64,000 bases of DNA from assembly GCA_963699225.1 (NCBI GenBank), contig OY969423.1, positions 1,364,001-1,428,000 on the forward strand, given 5' to 3'. Position numbers and translations under genes: made by a program. The notes beneath the pieces are model-generated. The model was not told the DNA's origin, ran no database searches, and saw only the letters and a list, made by a program, of their open reading frames with translations. Of this stretch, positions 40,993 through 49,558 are shown piece by piece. Source of the stretch: VRUE01 sp963699225. Lineage in GTDB: Bacteria; Actinomycetota; Thermoleophilia; Solirubrobacterales; 70-9. The first letter of the stretch is position 1. Every line of letters starts with the position of its first letter.

Positions 40993-42837
40993 TTGCTTCA
41001 CCCGATAGTCCGTCTCGCTGCACTCGCCTTTGTTGCTGTGGCGCTGTACCCGCCTACCGCTTCCATGGCAGCGCCGCTACCGGGCTCAGGGCAGGTCGCG
41101 GCCGGTGGCTCCCACACCTGCGCGATTCGCGACGACGGCACGCTGGCCTGTTGGGGCGATGATTCGGCTGGGCAGCTGGATGAAATTCCGAGCGGGACCT
41201 TCCGCTCGCTCTCGGCCAGCGGCACACACACCTGCGCGATCCGGACCGATGGCACGCTGGCCTGTTGGGGCGATGATTCGGCTGGGCAGCTGGACGGGGT
41301 TCCGAGCGGAACGTTTCTCGCCGTAGCGGCCGGTGGCTCCCACACCTGCGCGATCCACGACGACGGCACGCTGGCCTGTTGGGGCGACGACTCGGCTGGG
41401 CAGCTGGACGGGGTTCCGAGCGGGACCTTCCGCTCGCTCTCGGCCGGCGGCACGCACACCTGCGCAATCCGGACCGATGGCACGCTGGCCTGTTGGGGCG
41501 ATGATTCGGCTGGGCAGCTCTACGAGGCTCCCGAAGAAGAGAGCTCCCCGGTGCATCCCTTCTGGTGGTGGCACTTCCTCCACCACCATCATCACTACCA
41601 CCCGCCTGCCCCACCGGATCCGCCCAAGTTCCTCTCCGTCGCCGCGGGTGGCTCTCACACCTGTGCGGTCAGCGCCGCGGGCGATCTGAGCTGCTGGGGC
41701 GATGACTCCTCCGGGCAGCTCGACGGTCTGCCGAGCGGCGAATTCGTCTCCGTCTCCGCCGGTCGATCCCACAGCTGCGCCATCCGCGCCGACGGCAGCC
41801 TCGCCTGCTGGGGCGATGACTCGACTGGGCAGCTGGATGAAATCCCGAGCGGCACCTTTCTCGCGGTTACGACCGGCGGCACGCACAGCTGCGCCACGGC
41901 TTCCAATGGTGAGATCGACTGCTGGGGCGACAACGGAGCGGGCCAGGTACAACCACTGATGGTCGCTACCCCGCTGGATGAAGCGGCCGTCGGCACGCCG
42001 TACGACCATCAGTTCGAAACCACCCCGCAGGCTCCCGGGCCCAGCTTCTCGATCGCCTCCGGGAAACTCCCCGCCGGGCTGGAACTCACCTCTGACGGTG
42101 ACCTCATCGGCATACCGACCGAGGCCGGCAGCTTCGAATTCACCGTGATCGCGGCCAACGGGCTTGCCGCCGATGCCGAAGAAGAAGTGACACTCACCGT
42201 GGCGCCACTGCCGCCGGCCCCCGTCCAGGCCGCGGTCGTGCCGCCGAACACCGGGCTTCCAGATCCGGTCGCCGGCGTCAACGTCAACCTCGAACCGGCC
42301 GGCGGCATCGTCAAGACGAAGTGCCCGGGCGACAGTGGTTTCGTGCCGCTCACCGTCCCTGAGCAGGTCCCGCTCGGCTGCCAGGTCGACACCGGCAACG
42401 GCGTCGTCAACCTGACAGCAGCGAAGCTCGGCGAAGAAGGCCTCGAGTCGGCCTACTTCTGGGGCGGCACCTTCGCCGTCGGCCAGAGCCCCGGCGAGAC
42501 CGAACTGAAACTGGCCGGCAAGCTCAAATGCGAGAAGCGCAAATCCGAAGGACGATCGAAGTCGGGGCGTGGGAGTCGAATCGCGCTGCGCAGCGCCTCG
42601 GGCGGCGGCCGCAAGCTCTGGGGCAGCGGCAAAGGCAACTTCAAGACCTCAGGCAACTACGGCTCGGCGACGGTGCGCGGCACCGTCTGGCTGGTCCGCG
42701 ACCGCTGTGACAACTCGACCCTGTTCGGCGTCCGCGAAGGCGTCGTCACCGTCGATGACTTCGTCAAGGGAACCACCCTCTTCCTGCACCCCGGCCAGCA
42801 GTACGTTGCGAAAGCCGCGATCCCCCGCCTCCGCTGA
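40993..42837 (+). CDS. Exported RCC1-repeat propeller with Ig and FecR-like domains
   Basis: 614 residues from TTG 40993; the signal peptide (RLAALAFVAVALYPPTASMAA) supports that start. Seven RCC1-like blades of 38 residues follow (HTCAIRxDGTLACWGDDSAGQLDxxPSGT), the first four almost identical at DNA level, with a His/Trp-rich insertion (HPFWWWHFLHHHHHYH) between blades 4 and 5. A He_PIG-type Ig domain comes next (about 320-400, PAGLELTSDGDLIGIPTEAGSFEFTV), then a C-terminal domain with GTVWLVRDRCDNSTLFGVREGVVTV and HPGQQYVAK resembling a FecR-like beta structure. Surface adhesin or ligand-binding role inferred. Confidence 0.82.
   Translation: MLHPIVRLAALAFVAVALYPPTASMAAPLPGSGQVAAGGSHTCAIRDDGTLACWGDDSAGQLDEIPSGTFRSLSASGTHTCAIRTDGTLACWGDDSAGQLDGVPSGTFLAVAAGGSHTCAIHDDGTLACWGDDSAGQLDGVPSGTFRSLSAGGTHTCAIRTDGTLACWGDDSAGQLYEAPEEESSPVHPFWWWHFLHHHHHYHPPAPPDPPKFLSVAAGGSHTCAVSAAGDLSCWGDDSSGQLDGLPSGEFVSVSAGRSHSCAIRADGSLACWGDDSTGQLDEIPSGTFLAVTTGGTHSCATASNGEIDCWGDNGAGQVQPLMVATPLDEAAVGTPYDHQFETTPQAPGPSFSIASGKLPAGLELTSDGDLIGIPTEAGSFEFTVIAANGLAADAEEEVTLTVAPLPPAPVQAAVVPPNTGLPDPVAGVNVNLEPAGGIVKTKCPGDSGFVPLTVPEQVPLGCQVDTGNGVVNLTAAKLGEEGLESAYFWGGTFAVGQSPGETELKLAGKLKCEKRKSEGRSKSGRGSRIALRSASGGGRKLWGSGKGNFKTSGNYGSATVRGTVWLVRDRCDNSTLFGVREGVVTVDDFVKGTTLFLHPGQQYVAKAAIPRLR
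41113..41568 (+). repeat. Four nearly identical 114-nt tandem repeats
   Basis: The string CACACCTGCGC recurs at 41113, 41227, 41341 and 41455, exactly 114 bases apart, with few substitutions in between. They encode RCC1 blades 1-4. Recent expansion or gene conversion is likely; the count may vary between strains. Confidence 0.85.
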
Positions 42838-42879
42838 TGACGGCGAGCGGCGCCCGGAACCGGGGATGGAGCCGATACG

Positions 42880-43281
42880 TTGCCCGCCGTGGACTGGGTA
42901 GAGGTCTTCGTCGTCTTCGCGGTCTCCCACCTGGTGGGGGACTTCCTGCTGCAGACGGACTGGCAGGCGACTCACAAGTTCGGTGGGCTCGGGCCGAAGC
43001 CGGAGTCGCGACGCGCCCTGCTCGCTCACACCATCACCTACACGCTCGCCTTCGTCCCGGCCCTGATCTGGCTCTCGACCGACATCGGCGCCTGGGCACT
43101 CGGCGTGGCGGTGCTGATCGCCCTGCCGCACATGATCCAGGACGACGGTCGCCTGCTCGACGCCTACCTGCGCAGGGTCAAGCGCGTTCAGGGAGACCCA
43201 CCCGGGGGCCTGCGGCTGGCGCTCGACCAGAGCTTCCACATGGTCTTCCTCTTCGGGCTGGCGCTGCTCGCCACCGCCTGA
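42880..43281 (+). CDS. DUF3307 membrane protein
   Basis: 133 residues with three or four hydrophobic helices. The signature VFVVFAVSHLVGDFLLQTDWQATHK at the N-terminus and LPHMIQDDGRLLDAYLRRVKR later match DUF3307. The start TTG 42880 is uncertain; GTG 42889 is also in frame. The biochemical role of the family is unknown. It follows the RCC1 protein gene by 42 bases, so shared transcription is possible. Confidence 0.78.
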   Translation: MPAVDWVEVFVVFAVSHLVGDFLLQTDWQATHKFGGLGPKPESRRALLAHTITYTLAFVPALIWLSTDIGAWALGVAVLIALPHMIQDDGRLLDAYLRRVKRVQGDPPGGLRLALDQSFHMVFLFGLALLATA

Positions 43282-43310
43282 GCCACCCAGGTCGTCTGCT
43301 GACAATCAGC

Positions 43311-43616
43311 GTGGGGGCGCTGGCGGTCCTCGCCCTGTTTACGTCAGTGGCGGGCGCGGCCACGCTCTCGATTCCTGCGGCACGCGAGAAGGCAGCCAGT
43401 TTCGCTGAGAGCACCTGCGCTCAGGACCAAAGCTGCATCCGCAACGGCGTCCTCAACTGTCGCCGCGACAGCCCCCGCGTCGCCTTCTGCCGCATCTTCC
43501 TCCAGCGCCACACCAAGGCGCAGGGCCGCTACACCTGCAACCGGCTGATCCGGCTCTCGATGAATCCCAAGACGCACCGGATCCCGGTCACCGGCCTCGG
43601 CCGCTGGCACTGCTGA
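43311..43616 (+). CDS. Small exported cysteine-rich protein
   Basis: 101 residues from GTG 43311 (start unsure; the frame continues upstream without ATG/GTG/TTG of better quality). A short hydrophobic segment (GALAVLALFTSVAGAA) is followed by a mature domain with six cysteines: CAQDQSC, LNCRRD, FCRIF, YTCNRL and the final HC. Spacing suggests three disulfides. No family recognised; GC-rich and typical in codon use. It is convergent with the MFS gene (11-base gap). Confidence 0.55.
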   Translation: MGALAVLALFTSVAGAATLSIPAAREKAASFAESTCAQDQSCIRNGVLNCRRDSPRVAFCRIFLQRHTKAQGRYTCNRLIRLSMNPKTHRIPVTGLGRWHC

Positions 43617-43627
43617 GGCGGCGGCGC

Positions 43628-45301
43628 TCAGTCTGAGAGCACAGGAGGAGTCGGCTCGCCCGGCCAGCGATCGTCGATCACCGTGTGGGCGACCTGGTGG
43701 CTGCGACGGTGCCCGCCGACGGCGAGCAGGAACTGGTCGCGCTCGAGCACGAGCAACCTGGTCTGGGCGGTGGTGCGGACGGTCGCGGTGCGGGGAACGT
43801 CGCGGAGCAGGGCGATCTCGCCGAACGATTCGCCCGGCCCCTCGTTACGACGGAAAACCCCGTTTTCGAAGACCTCGACCTCGCCCTGCTCGATCAGGAA
43901 GAAGCGATCGCCGATCTCGCCCTGCACGATCACCTCTTCGCCGACTGGCAGCTCAATTGAATCGAGATCGTGGCTCAGCCGCTCCACCGTGGCAACCGGC
44001 AGCGGCGCGAAGATCGAGTTCTCGCGCAGCAGGCGGTAGGGGCCCTCGGCGACCGGGGCGCCGACCTCGTAGGCGCGCAGCCGCGACCAGCAGAAGATGA
44101 CGAAGACCGGCATCAGGGCGCCGAGAGCAATCAGGGCGCCGCGCGGATGCAGCAGTTCGATCAGGACGATCGCGCCGAGTGAGCCAAGCGCCATCGCCGC
44201 CAGACGGGCGGATTCGAGTGAGCTCACCACCCGCCCCATCGTCTCGTCGGAGCCGAGCCGCTGCATCAGGGTTTTCGCCGCCACCTCGACGAAGACGAAG
44301 CCGATCCCGATGCCGAACCAGGCGACATAGAGGACCGCCTGCTCGGGCCAGATGCCGGGCAGCATCGTCGCGGCGCCGAGGACGAGGCTGCCGCCGGCGA
44401 TCGCGACCACCAGTTTGCCGCGGTCGAGCAGCAGCGCCAGGCAGGCGCCGCCGAGGAGTGAACCCACCCCCCAGCTGGCGTTGAGGAAGCCGACGCTGCC
44501 CTCGGCGAGGTGCAGCAGCTCGAGCGCGAAGACGACGAGGATGACGTCGGCAAAGCCCTCGAAGAGCAGCAGCACGATCAGCGTCAGCGAGGCCAGGCGC
44601 ACCGCCGGATGGGCCACGAGGGTGCGCAGGCCGAGGGTGATCTCGCGGACCGCGCCCGAGAGCTCCCCGTCATCGTCGTACTGGGGCCGGCTGTCGCGCT
44701 GCACGCCCAAGAGGGCGATGACCACTAGGGCCAGCACCGCCGAGGCGACGCCGAAGACAAACCCGGGCGAGGTGGCGGTGAGCAGGAAGCCGGTGGCGAT
44801 CGCCGCCGTGATGAAGCCGGCGTTTTCCATCGCGCTGTGGTTGACGTTGCTGGCAGAGAGCTCCTGCGGAGTGCGCGCCAGCAGCGGGAACATCGCCGAC
44901 TCGGCCGGCACGTAGCCACTGGAGAGCACGGCGAAGAGCGCCGGGAAGATGAAGACAACCCCGGCCGAGGCGCCGAGCGAGGCAGCCACCGCAGCTCCGG
45001 CAAGCACGGCGGCCATCGCCAGGGCACTGCCGACCAGCACCGTGCGCCGTGGCCGGCTGTCGGCAATGAGGCCGGCGAGGGGCGAGGCGAGCGCCCCTGG
45101 CAGCAGGCGGACCAGGGCGACGAGGCCGACGCCGACGACGCCGTGCGCCTCGAAGCCATAGACGCCGAGCGCGATCGTGAAGCTCCAGCTGGCGAAGGAG
45201 ACGCCGATCCGCGCCAGGCCGAGCAAACCGAGATCGCGGTTCTCGAAATCGAGCATCAAGGCCCGCGCGCTGAGGCGCAGCTGCTGCGCCGCCTTGTTCA
45301 T
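43628..45301 (-). CDS. MFS transporter fused to a cyclic-nucleotide-binding domain
   Basis: 557 residues. Residues about 20-410 are a 12-helix major facilitator with MFS_3-like SPLAGLIADSRPRRTVLVGSALAMAA, the loop motif between helices 2 and 3. After a short linker, residues about 420-540 are a CAP/PKA-type cNMP-binding domain with the phosphate-binding cassette GESFGEIALLRDVPRTATV (Glu495, Arg504, Thr505). The cassette is complete, so nucleotide binding is likely to gate transport. It is divergently transcribed from a CHASE2 nucleotide-cyclase gene, which may make the ligand. Transported substrate unknown. Confidence 0.88.
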   Translation of the reverse strand: MNKAAQQLRLSARALMLDFENRDLGLLGLARIGVSFASWSFTIALGVYGFEAHGVVGVGLVALVRLLPGALASPLAGLIADSRPRRTVLVGSALAMAAVLAGAAVAASLGASAGVVFIFPALFAVLSSGYVPAESAMFPLLARTPQELSASNVNHSAMENAGFITAAIATGFLLTATSPGFVFGVASAVLALVVIALLGVQRDSRPQYDDDGELSGAVREITLGLRTLVAHPAVRLASLTLIVLLLFEGFADVILVVFALELLHLAEGSVGFLNASWGVGSLLGGACLALLLDRGKLVVAIAGGSLVLGAATMLPGIWPEQAVLYVAWFGIGIGFVFVEVAAKTLMQRLGSDETMGRVVSSLESARLAAMALGSLGAIVLIELLHPRGALIALGALMPVFVIFCWSRLRAYEVGAPVAEGPYRLLRENSIFAPLPVATVERLSHDLDSIELPVGEEVIVQGEIGDRFFLIEQGEVEVFENGVFRRNEGPGESFGEIALLRDVPRTATVRTTAQTRLLVLERDQFLLAVGGHRRSHQVAHTVIDDRWPGEPTPPVLSD

Positions 45302-45316
45302 CGTGCGGGCAAGATA

Positions 45317-45344
45317 GTCACTCCCTGCGGCAGTGGAGAGTGAC
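45317..45344. promoter_or_regulatory. Inverted repeat in the shared MFS/cyclase control region
   Basis: GTCACTC (45317-45323) and GAGTGAC (45338-45344) are separated by 14 bases inside the 84-bp divergent gap (45302-45385). A regulator binding here could control both genes. It could also be a hairpin. The rest of the gap contains GGTTAAGG and no further clear promoter elements. Confidence 0.4.
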
Positions 45345-45385
45345 CGGTTAAGGTTCCCGATCTTTTCCTACGGGCTGGCGAAACG

Positions 45386-47143
45386 GTGAGTGCACCCCGT
45401 TCACTTCGTCGCCGTCGCGAAGTGGCGCTGCTCATCGTCGCCTTGGTGGCCGCCGGCCTGGCGGTCCTCGCCTACGGCACGAACCTGATGCGCTCGCTGG
45501 AGCTGCACAGCGTCGACGGTCGCTTCTCGCTCCGCGGCACCCAGGAGCAGCCCAGCGACATCGTCTTCGTCAAGGTCGACGACCGCACCTTCAGCCAGCT
45601 CGGCGTCCAGTGGCCCTTCCCCCGCTCCCTGCACGCCCGGGTGATCGACCGACTGCGCGCGGCCGGGGCCAAGACGATCGCCGTCGACATCCAGTTCACC
45701 GAGCCGACCGTGCCGCGTCAGGACAACGCCCTGATCGAATCGATCGCGCGCGCCGGCGGCGTCGTGCTCTCCACCACCGAAGTCAACAAGCACGGTGAAA
45801 GCCGGATCTTCGGCGGCGAATCCGTGGTCCACGAAATCGGCGCCCGAGCCGGCAGCACCGTGATCGAGCCCGACGCCGGCGGCGCGATTCGCAAGATGCA
45901 CTACGAGTTCGACGGCCTCCCCAGCTTCGCCATCGTCACCGCTGAAGCGGCAACGGGTGAGCCGATCGACCCGGCCGAGATGGAAGGCGAAGGCAGCGCC
46001 TGGATCGACTTCCGCGGGCCGCCGGGAACCTTCCGCCAGGTCTCCTACTCGAGCGTCCTCCGCGGCCAGGTCCCCGCCTCGGTCTTCAGGGGCAAGACGG
46101 TCATAGTCGGCGCCTCGGCCCCCTCGCTGCAGGACCTGCATCCGACCTCGACCACCGGCGACGAATTGATGGCCGGGCCGGAAATCCAGGCGAACGCGAT
46201 CTGGACCGCGGAGCGCGGCTTCCCGCTCGACTCCTCCCCCCTGTTCGTCGACCTGATGCTGATCCTCCTGATGGCCGCGGCCCCGGCGGCCGCGACCCTG
46301 CGCCTGAAGCCGCCGCTGGCGCTACTCCTCGCGCTCGCCCTTGGCCTCCTCTTCGCCCTGGCTGCCCAGCTCGCCTTCAACGCCGGCACCGTGCTGCCAG
46401 TCGTCTACCCGCTCTTCGCCCTGGTTCTGTCCGCCCTCGGCGCGCTCGCCGTCAACTACGTGCTCAACTCGATGGAGCGCCAGCGCGTCCACGACACCTT
46501 CTCGCGCTTCGTCCCCGCCGCGGTCGTCAACGACGTGCTCGCCCGCACCGACCAGGACCTGCGCCTGGGGGGCGTGCGGCGCGAGGGCACCGTCCTCTTC
46601 TGCGACCTACGGGGCTTCACCAGCTTCTCCGAGGAACTACCCCCCGACTCCGTGATCGAGGTGCTCAACCACTACCTGGAGGAGATGAGCGACGCGATCA
46701 TGGACCACGGCGGCACCCTGGTCGCCTACATGGGCGACGGGATCATGGCCGTCTTCGGGGCGCCCCTGGAGCAGCCCAACCACGCCGATCGCGCCCTCGC
46801 TTCGGCGCGGGAGATGCTCGACGTGCGCCTGCCGCGCTTCAACAAGTGGCTGGAAGAGGCGGGCATGGGTCGCGGCTTCGCGATCGGGATCGGCCTCAAC
46901 AGCGGCCCGGTGATGTCTGGACAGGTCGGCTCCAAACGTCGCATCGAGTACACGGCGATCGGCGACACGACCAACACCGCGGCGCGGCTGGAGGGGATGA
47001 CCAAAGGCTCGGGTCACCAGCTCTACGTCGCCGACTCGACCCGGCAGGCGCTGGAGGTCGAGGACACCGAGCTCGAGCTGGTCGGCGAGCTCGAGGTGCG
47101 CGGCCGCGCCCACGCGATCACCGTCTGGACCCTGCCGGGGTAG
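45386..47143 (+). CDS. CHASE2-domain class III adenylate/guanylate cyclase
   Basis: 585 residues from GTG 45386. Helix 1 (about 14-34), an extracellular CHASE2 sensor (about 40-265), a bundle of helices (about 275-355), and the cyclase catalytic domain (about 390-570). Metal-binding Asp407 (CDLRGF) and Asp451 (YMGDG) and transition-state Asn530 and Arg534 (NTAARLE) are all present, so catalysis is possible. The purine-selecting Lys usually two residues before IGD is Ala447 here. It synthesises a cyclic nucleotide from NTP in response to an external signal. Divergent partner: the MFS-cNMP-binding gene. Confidence 0.9.
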   Translation: MSAPRSLRRRREVALLIVALVAAGLAVLAYGTNLMRSLELHSVDGRFSLRGTQEQPSDIVFVKVDDRTFSQLGVQWPFPRSLHARVIDRLRAAGAKTIAVDIQFTEPTVPRQDNALIESIARAGGVVLSTTEVNKHGESRIFGGESVVHEIGARAGSTVIEPDAGGAIRKMHYEFDGLPSFAIVTAEAATGEPIDPAEMEGEGSAWIDFRGPPGTFRQVSYSSVLRGQVPASVFRGKTVIVGASAPSLQDLHPTSTTGDELMAGPEIQANAIWTAERGFPLDSSPLFVDLMLILLMAAAPAAATLRLKPPLALLLALALGLLFALAAQLAFNAGTVLPVVYPLFALVLSALGALAVNYVLNSMERQRVHDTFSRFVPAAVVNDVLARTDQDLRLGGVRREGTVLFCDLRGFTSFSEELPPDSVIEVLNHYLEEMSDAIMDHGGTLVAYMGDGIMAVFGAPLEQPNHADRALASAREMLDVRLPRFNKWLEEAGMGRGFAIGIGLNSGPVMSGQVGSKRRIEYTAIGDTTNTAARLEGMTKGSGHQLYVADSTRQALEVEDTELELVGELEVRGRAHAITVWTLPG

Positions 47144-47156
47144 CCTGGTTCAACCG

Positions 47157-48653
47157 ATGGCAGCCGCGAGCGACCACACCACGGCGTTGCTGATTGGCGG
47201 CGAGCTGGTCGGCGGTGCCGGTGTCCCGATCGCGATCGAGAACCCGTACACGACCGAGACGATCGTCGAGGTTCCCGCGGCCTCGCCCGAGCAGGTCGAG
47301 TCGGCCGTCGCAACCGCCCGCGAGGCCTGGCCCACCTGGGCGACGACACCGGCCGGCGAGCGCTGCGAGCTGCTGCACGAGGTGGCGCGGCGGCTGCGAG
47401 CGGAAGCCGAGCCGCTGGCGCGGACGATGACCGCCGAGGGCGGCAAGCCGCTGCTCGAGAACCGCGACGAGCTGGAGTGGACGGCGGCGGCCTTCGACTA
47501 CTACGCCGAGATCGGCCGCGACCACGCCGGTCGTGTGATCCCGCCGATCGAGTCGAGCCAGCTGGCGATGGTGGTCAAGGACCCGCTCGGCGTGGTCGGC
47601 TGCATCGTGCCCTGGAACTACCCGCTGCTGCTCCTAGCCTGGAAGGTCGCGCCGGCGCTGGCGGCGGGCAACTGCGTCATCTGCAAGCCCTCGGAGCTGA
47701 CGCCGCTCTCGACCCTGGCGCTTGCCGGCGCTTTCGAGCACCTGCCGGCCGGGGTCGTCGGCCTGCTCGCCGGCGCCGGCGAGGTCGGCGCCGCGCTCGC
47801 CTCCCACCCCGATGTCGACTGCATCGCCTTCACCGGCTCGGTCGCGACCGGCAAGAAGGTGGCGGCGGCCTGCACCGAGCGGATGGCGCGGATGAACCTC
47901 GAGATGGGCGGCAAGGACGCCTTCATCGTCTGCGCCGACGTCGCCCCGCAGCTGGAGGTCGCCGCCCGCGGCGGCGCTTGGGCCGCCTTCCTCAACGCCG
48001 GCCAAGTCTGCACCTCGGCCGAGCGCTTCTACGTCGCCGAGGAGGTCTTCGACGACTACGTGAGCGCCTTCGTCGAGCACACGCAGAGCCTCGTCCTCGG
48101 CGACCCCTTCGAGGTCGCGACCGACATCGGGCCGATGGTCTCCGCGCCCCAGCGCGCCAAGGTGATCGCCCAGCTCGACGCCGCCCGCAGTACCGGGGCC
48201 GAGGTGCTGGTCGGCGGCGATGCCGGCGGCCAGACGAGCGGCCACTTCCTCTCCCCCGCCGTGGTCACCGGCGCCGCCGCCGACAGCGACCTGCTGCGCA
48301 AGGAGACCTTCGGCCCGGTCGCGCCGCTGGTCCCGGTCTCCTCCCTCGACGAAGCGATCGAACTGGCCAACGGCACCGAGTTCGGCCTCGGTGCCAACGT
48401 CTACACCGGCGACCTCGAGAGCGCGATCCGCTGCATGCGCGAGCTGCGCGCCGGCACGGTCTGGATCAACGATCCGCTGACCGACAACGACGCTGGCCCC
48501 TTCGGCGGCTTCAAGCAGTCCGGCCTCGGCCGCGAGCTTGGCCGCGAGGGGCTCGAGGCCTTCCAGGAGACCAAGCACGTCCACATGGAGTCGAAGATCG
48601 AGCGCAAGGAATGGTGGTACCCGTACAGGGAGTACGGGGCGGGGAGCGGCTAG
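47157..48653 (+). CDS. Aldehyde dehydrogenase (NAD(P)+)
   Basis: 498 residues, ALDH superfamily (betaine-aldehyde/succinate-semialdehyde-like). Catalytic Cys285 in AGQVCTSAERF, general base Glu249 in LEMGGKDAF, and Rossmann signature FTGSVATGK are intact; IVPWNYPLLLLAWKVAPALAAGN is the cofactor/entry region. It oxidises an aldehyde to the acid. It follows the cyclase gene by 13 bases and could be co-transcribed. Its stop codon overlaps the convergent esterase stop by 4 bp. Substrate cannot be inferred. Confidence 0.9.
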   Translation: MAAASDHTTALLIGGELVGGAGVPIAIENPYTTETIVEVPAASPEQVESAVATAREAWPTWATTPAGERCELLHEVARRLRAEAEPLARTMTAEGGKPLLENRDELEWTAAAFDYYAEIGRDHAGRVIPPIESSQLAMVVKDPLGVVGCIVPWNYPLLLLAWKVAPALAAGNCVICKPSELTPLSTLALAGAFEHLPAGVVGLLAGAGEVGAALASHPDVDCIAFTGSVATGKKVAAACTERMARMNLEMGGKDAFIVCADVAPQLEVAARGGAWAAFLNAGQVCTSAERFYVAEEVFDDYVSAFVEHTQSLVLGDPFEVATDIGPMVSAPQRAKVIAQLDAARSTGAEVLVGGDAGGQTSGHFLSPAVVTGAAADSDLLRKETFGPVAPLVPVSSLDEAIELANGTEFGLGANVYTGDLESAIRCMRELRAGTVWINDPLTDNDAGPFGGFKQSGLGRELGREGLEAFQETKHVHMESKIERKEWWYPYREYGAGSG

Positions 48654-49534
48654 CCGCAGTGGGCCAGCGCCTTGACGTAGAAGCGCTGGTAGTCGGGCCA
48701 GTGGTCGTTCCAGTAGCCGCCCTCGTGGGCGCCGGGCCATGAGTGCGAGGTGAAGTCGGTGCCGCTCGCTTCCATCGCTGCGACGAAGCCTTCGTCATAG
48801 ACGCGGAACGGGTCTTCGGTTCCGTAGTCGATCCAGACGTGGGCGTCGCCGAACGCTTCGGGGTCTTCCTGGACCGTGCCGACGACGTCGTTGGCTTCGA
48901 AGTCGGCGGCGTCGTCGAAGGCACCCGGCGCGGTTTCGCCGCCTTCGAACCAGAGCGCCGGCGAGTGCCCGCCGACGGCACAGAACATGCCCGGGTGGTG
49001 AAGCGCGATGTCGAAGGCGCCGAAGCCGCCCATCGAGATGCCGCCGATCGCGATCCGCCGCGGATCGACCCCGAAGCGCTTGACCACGCGCGGGATCACT
49101 TCTTCGCTGACCCAGGTGTCCCAGTCGCCGCCGGCCCGGTTGTGCCAGTAGCCGTGAACGCCGCCGGCGGGGAAGGCGATCACCGGCCCGCGGCCGTGCA
49201 GCAACGGCAGGCCCCTCAGCACCGCGTCGTTGAAGGTCCCCTCGTAGCCGCCGCGACCGTGCAGGTAGACCAGCAGCCCGCGCTTGCCGCGAGGCCCGGC
49301 GCGCGGCGGCACGATCACGTTGACCCCGAGTTCGCGGCCGACGGCCTTGCTGTGGATCCCGATATGGACGAGCTGGTCGCCGTTCTCGTGGGCGAGCTCG
49401 GCGTTGCTCGGGCCGAAGATCGCGTCGGAGAAAGCCAGGTAGGCGACCGCCAGCGCGACGAGCCCGATCGCCCCCGCCGCAACCGCCCGCCGCCGTCTCA
49501 CCTGCGCCCGCGTGGGGCGCCTTACCGCGCTCAT
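48650..49534 (-). CDS. Exported or membrane-anchored alpha/beta-hydrolase (esterase D type)
   Basis: 294 residues. An N-terminal helix (about 16-38) anchors or exports it. The alpha/beta fold contains LLVYLHGRGGYEG (oxyanion loop), nucleophile Ser in GISMGGFGAF, Asp in IDYGTEDPF and His in SHSWPGAHEGGYW: a complete triad. It resembles feruloyl/acetyl esterases and mycolyltransferase-like proteins. Substrate unknown; perhaps an ester of wall or plant polymers. The stop overlaps the ALDH stop by 4 bp. Confidence 0.85.
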   Translation of the reverse strand: MSAVRRPTRAQVRRRRAVAAGAIGLVALAVAYLAFSDAIFGPSNAELAHENGDQLVHIGIHSKAVGRELGVNVIVPPRAGPRGKRGLLVYLHGRGGYEGTFNDAVLRGLPLLHGRGPVIAFPAGGVHGYWHNRAGGDWDTWVSEEVIPRVVKRFGVDPRRIAIGGISMGGFGAFDIALHHPGMFCAVGGHSPALWFEGGETAPGAFDDAADFEANDVVGTVQEDPEAFGDAHVWIDYGTEDPFRVYDEGFVAAMEASGTDFTSHSWPGAHEGGYWNDHWPDYQRFYVKALAHCG

Positions 49535-49558
49535 GCCGTCTCAGCCTACGATGGGAGG

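Noticed and set aside
48743..49558. N-terminal extension of the exported protein to 703 residues
   Set aside because: The extension is antisense to the esterase gene; ATG 49559 has a ribosome site and starts a signal peptide.
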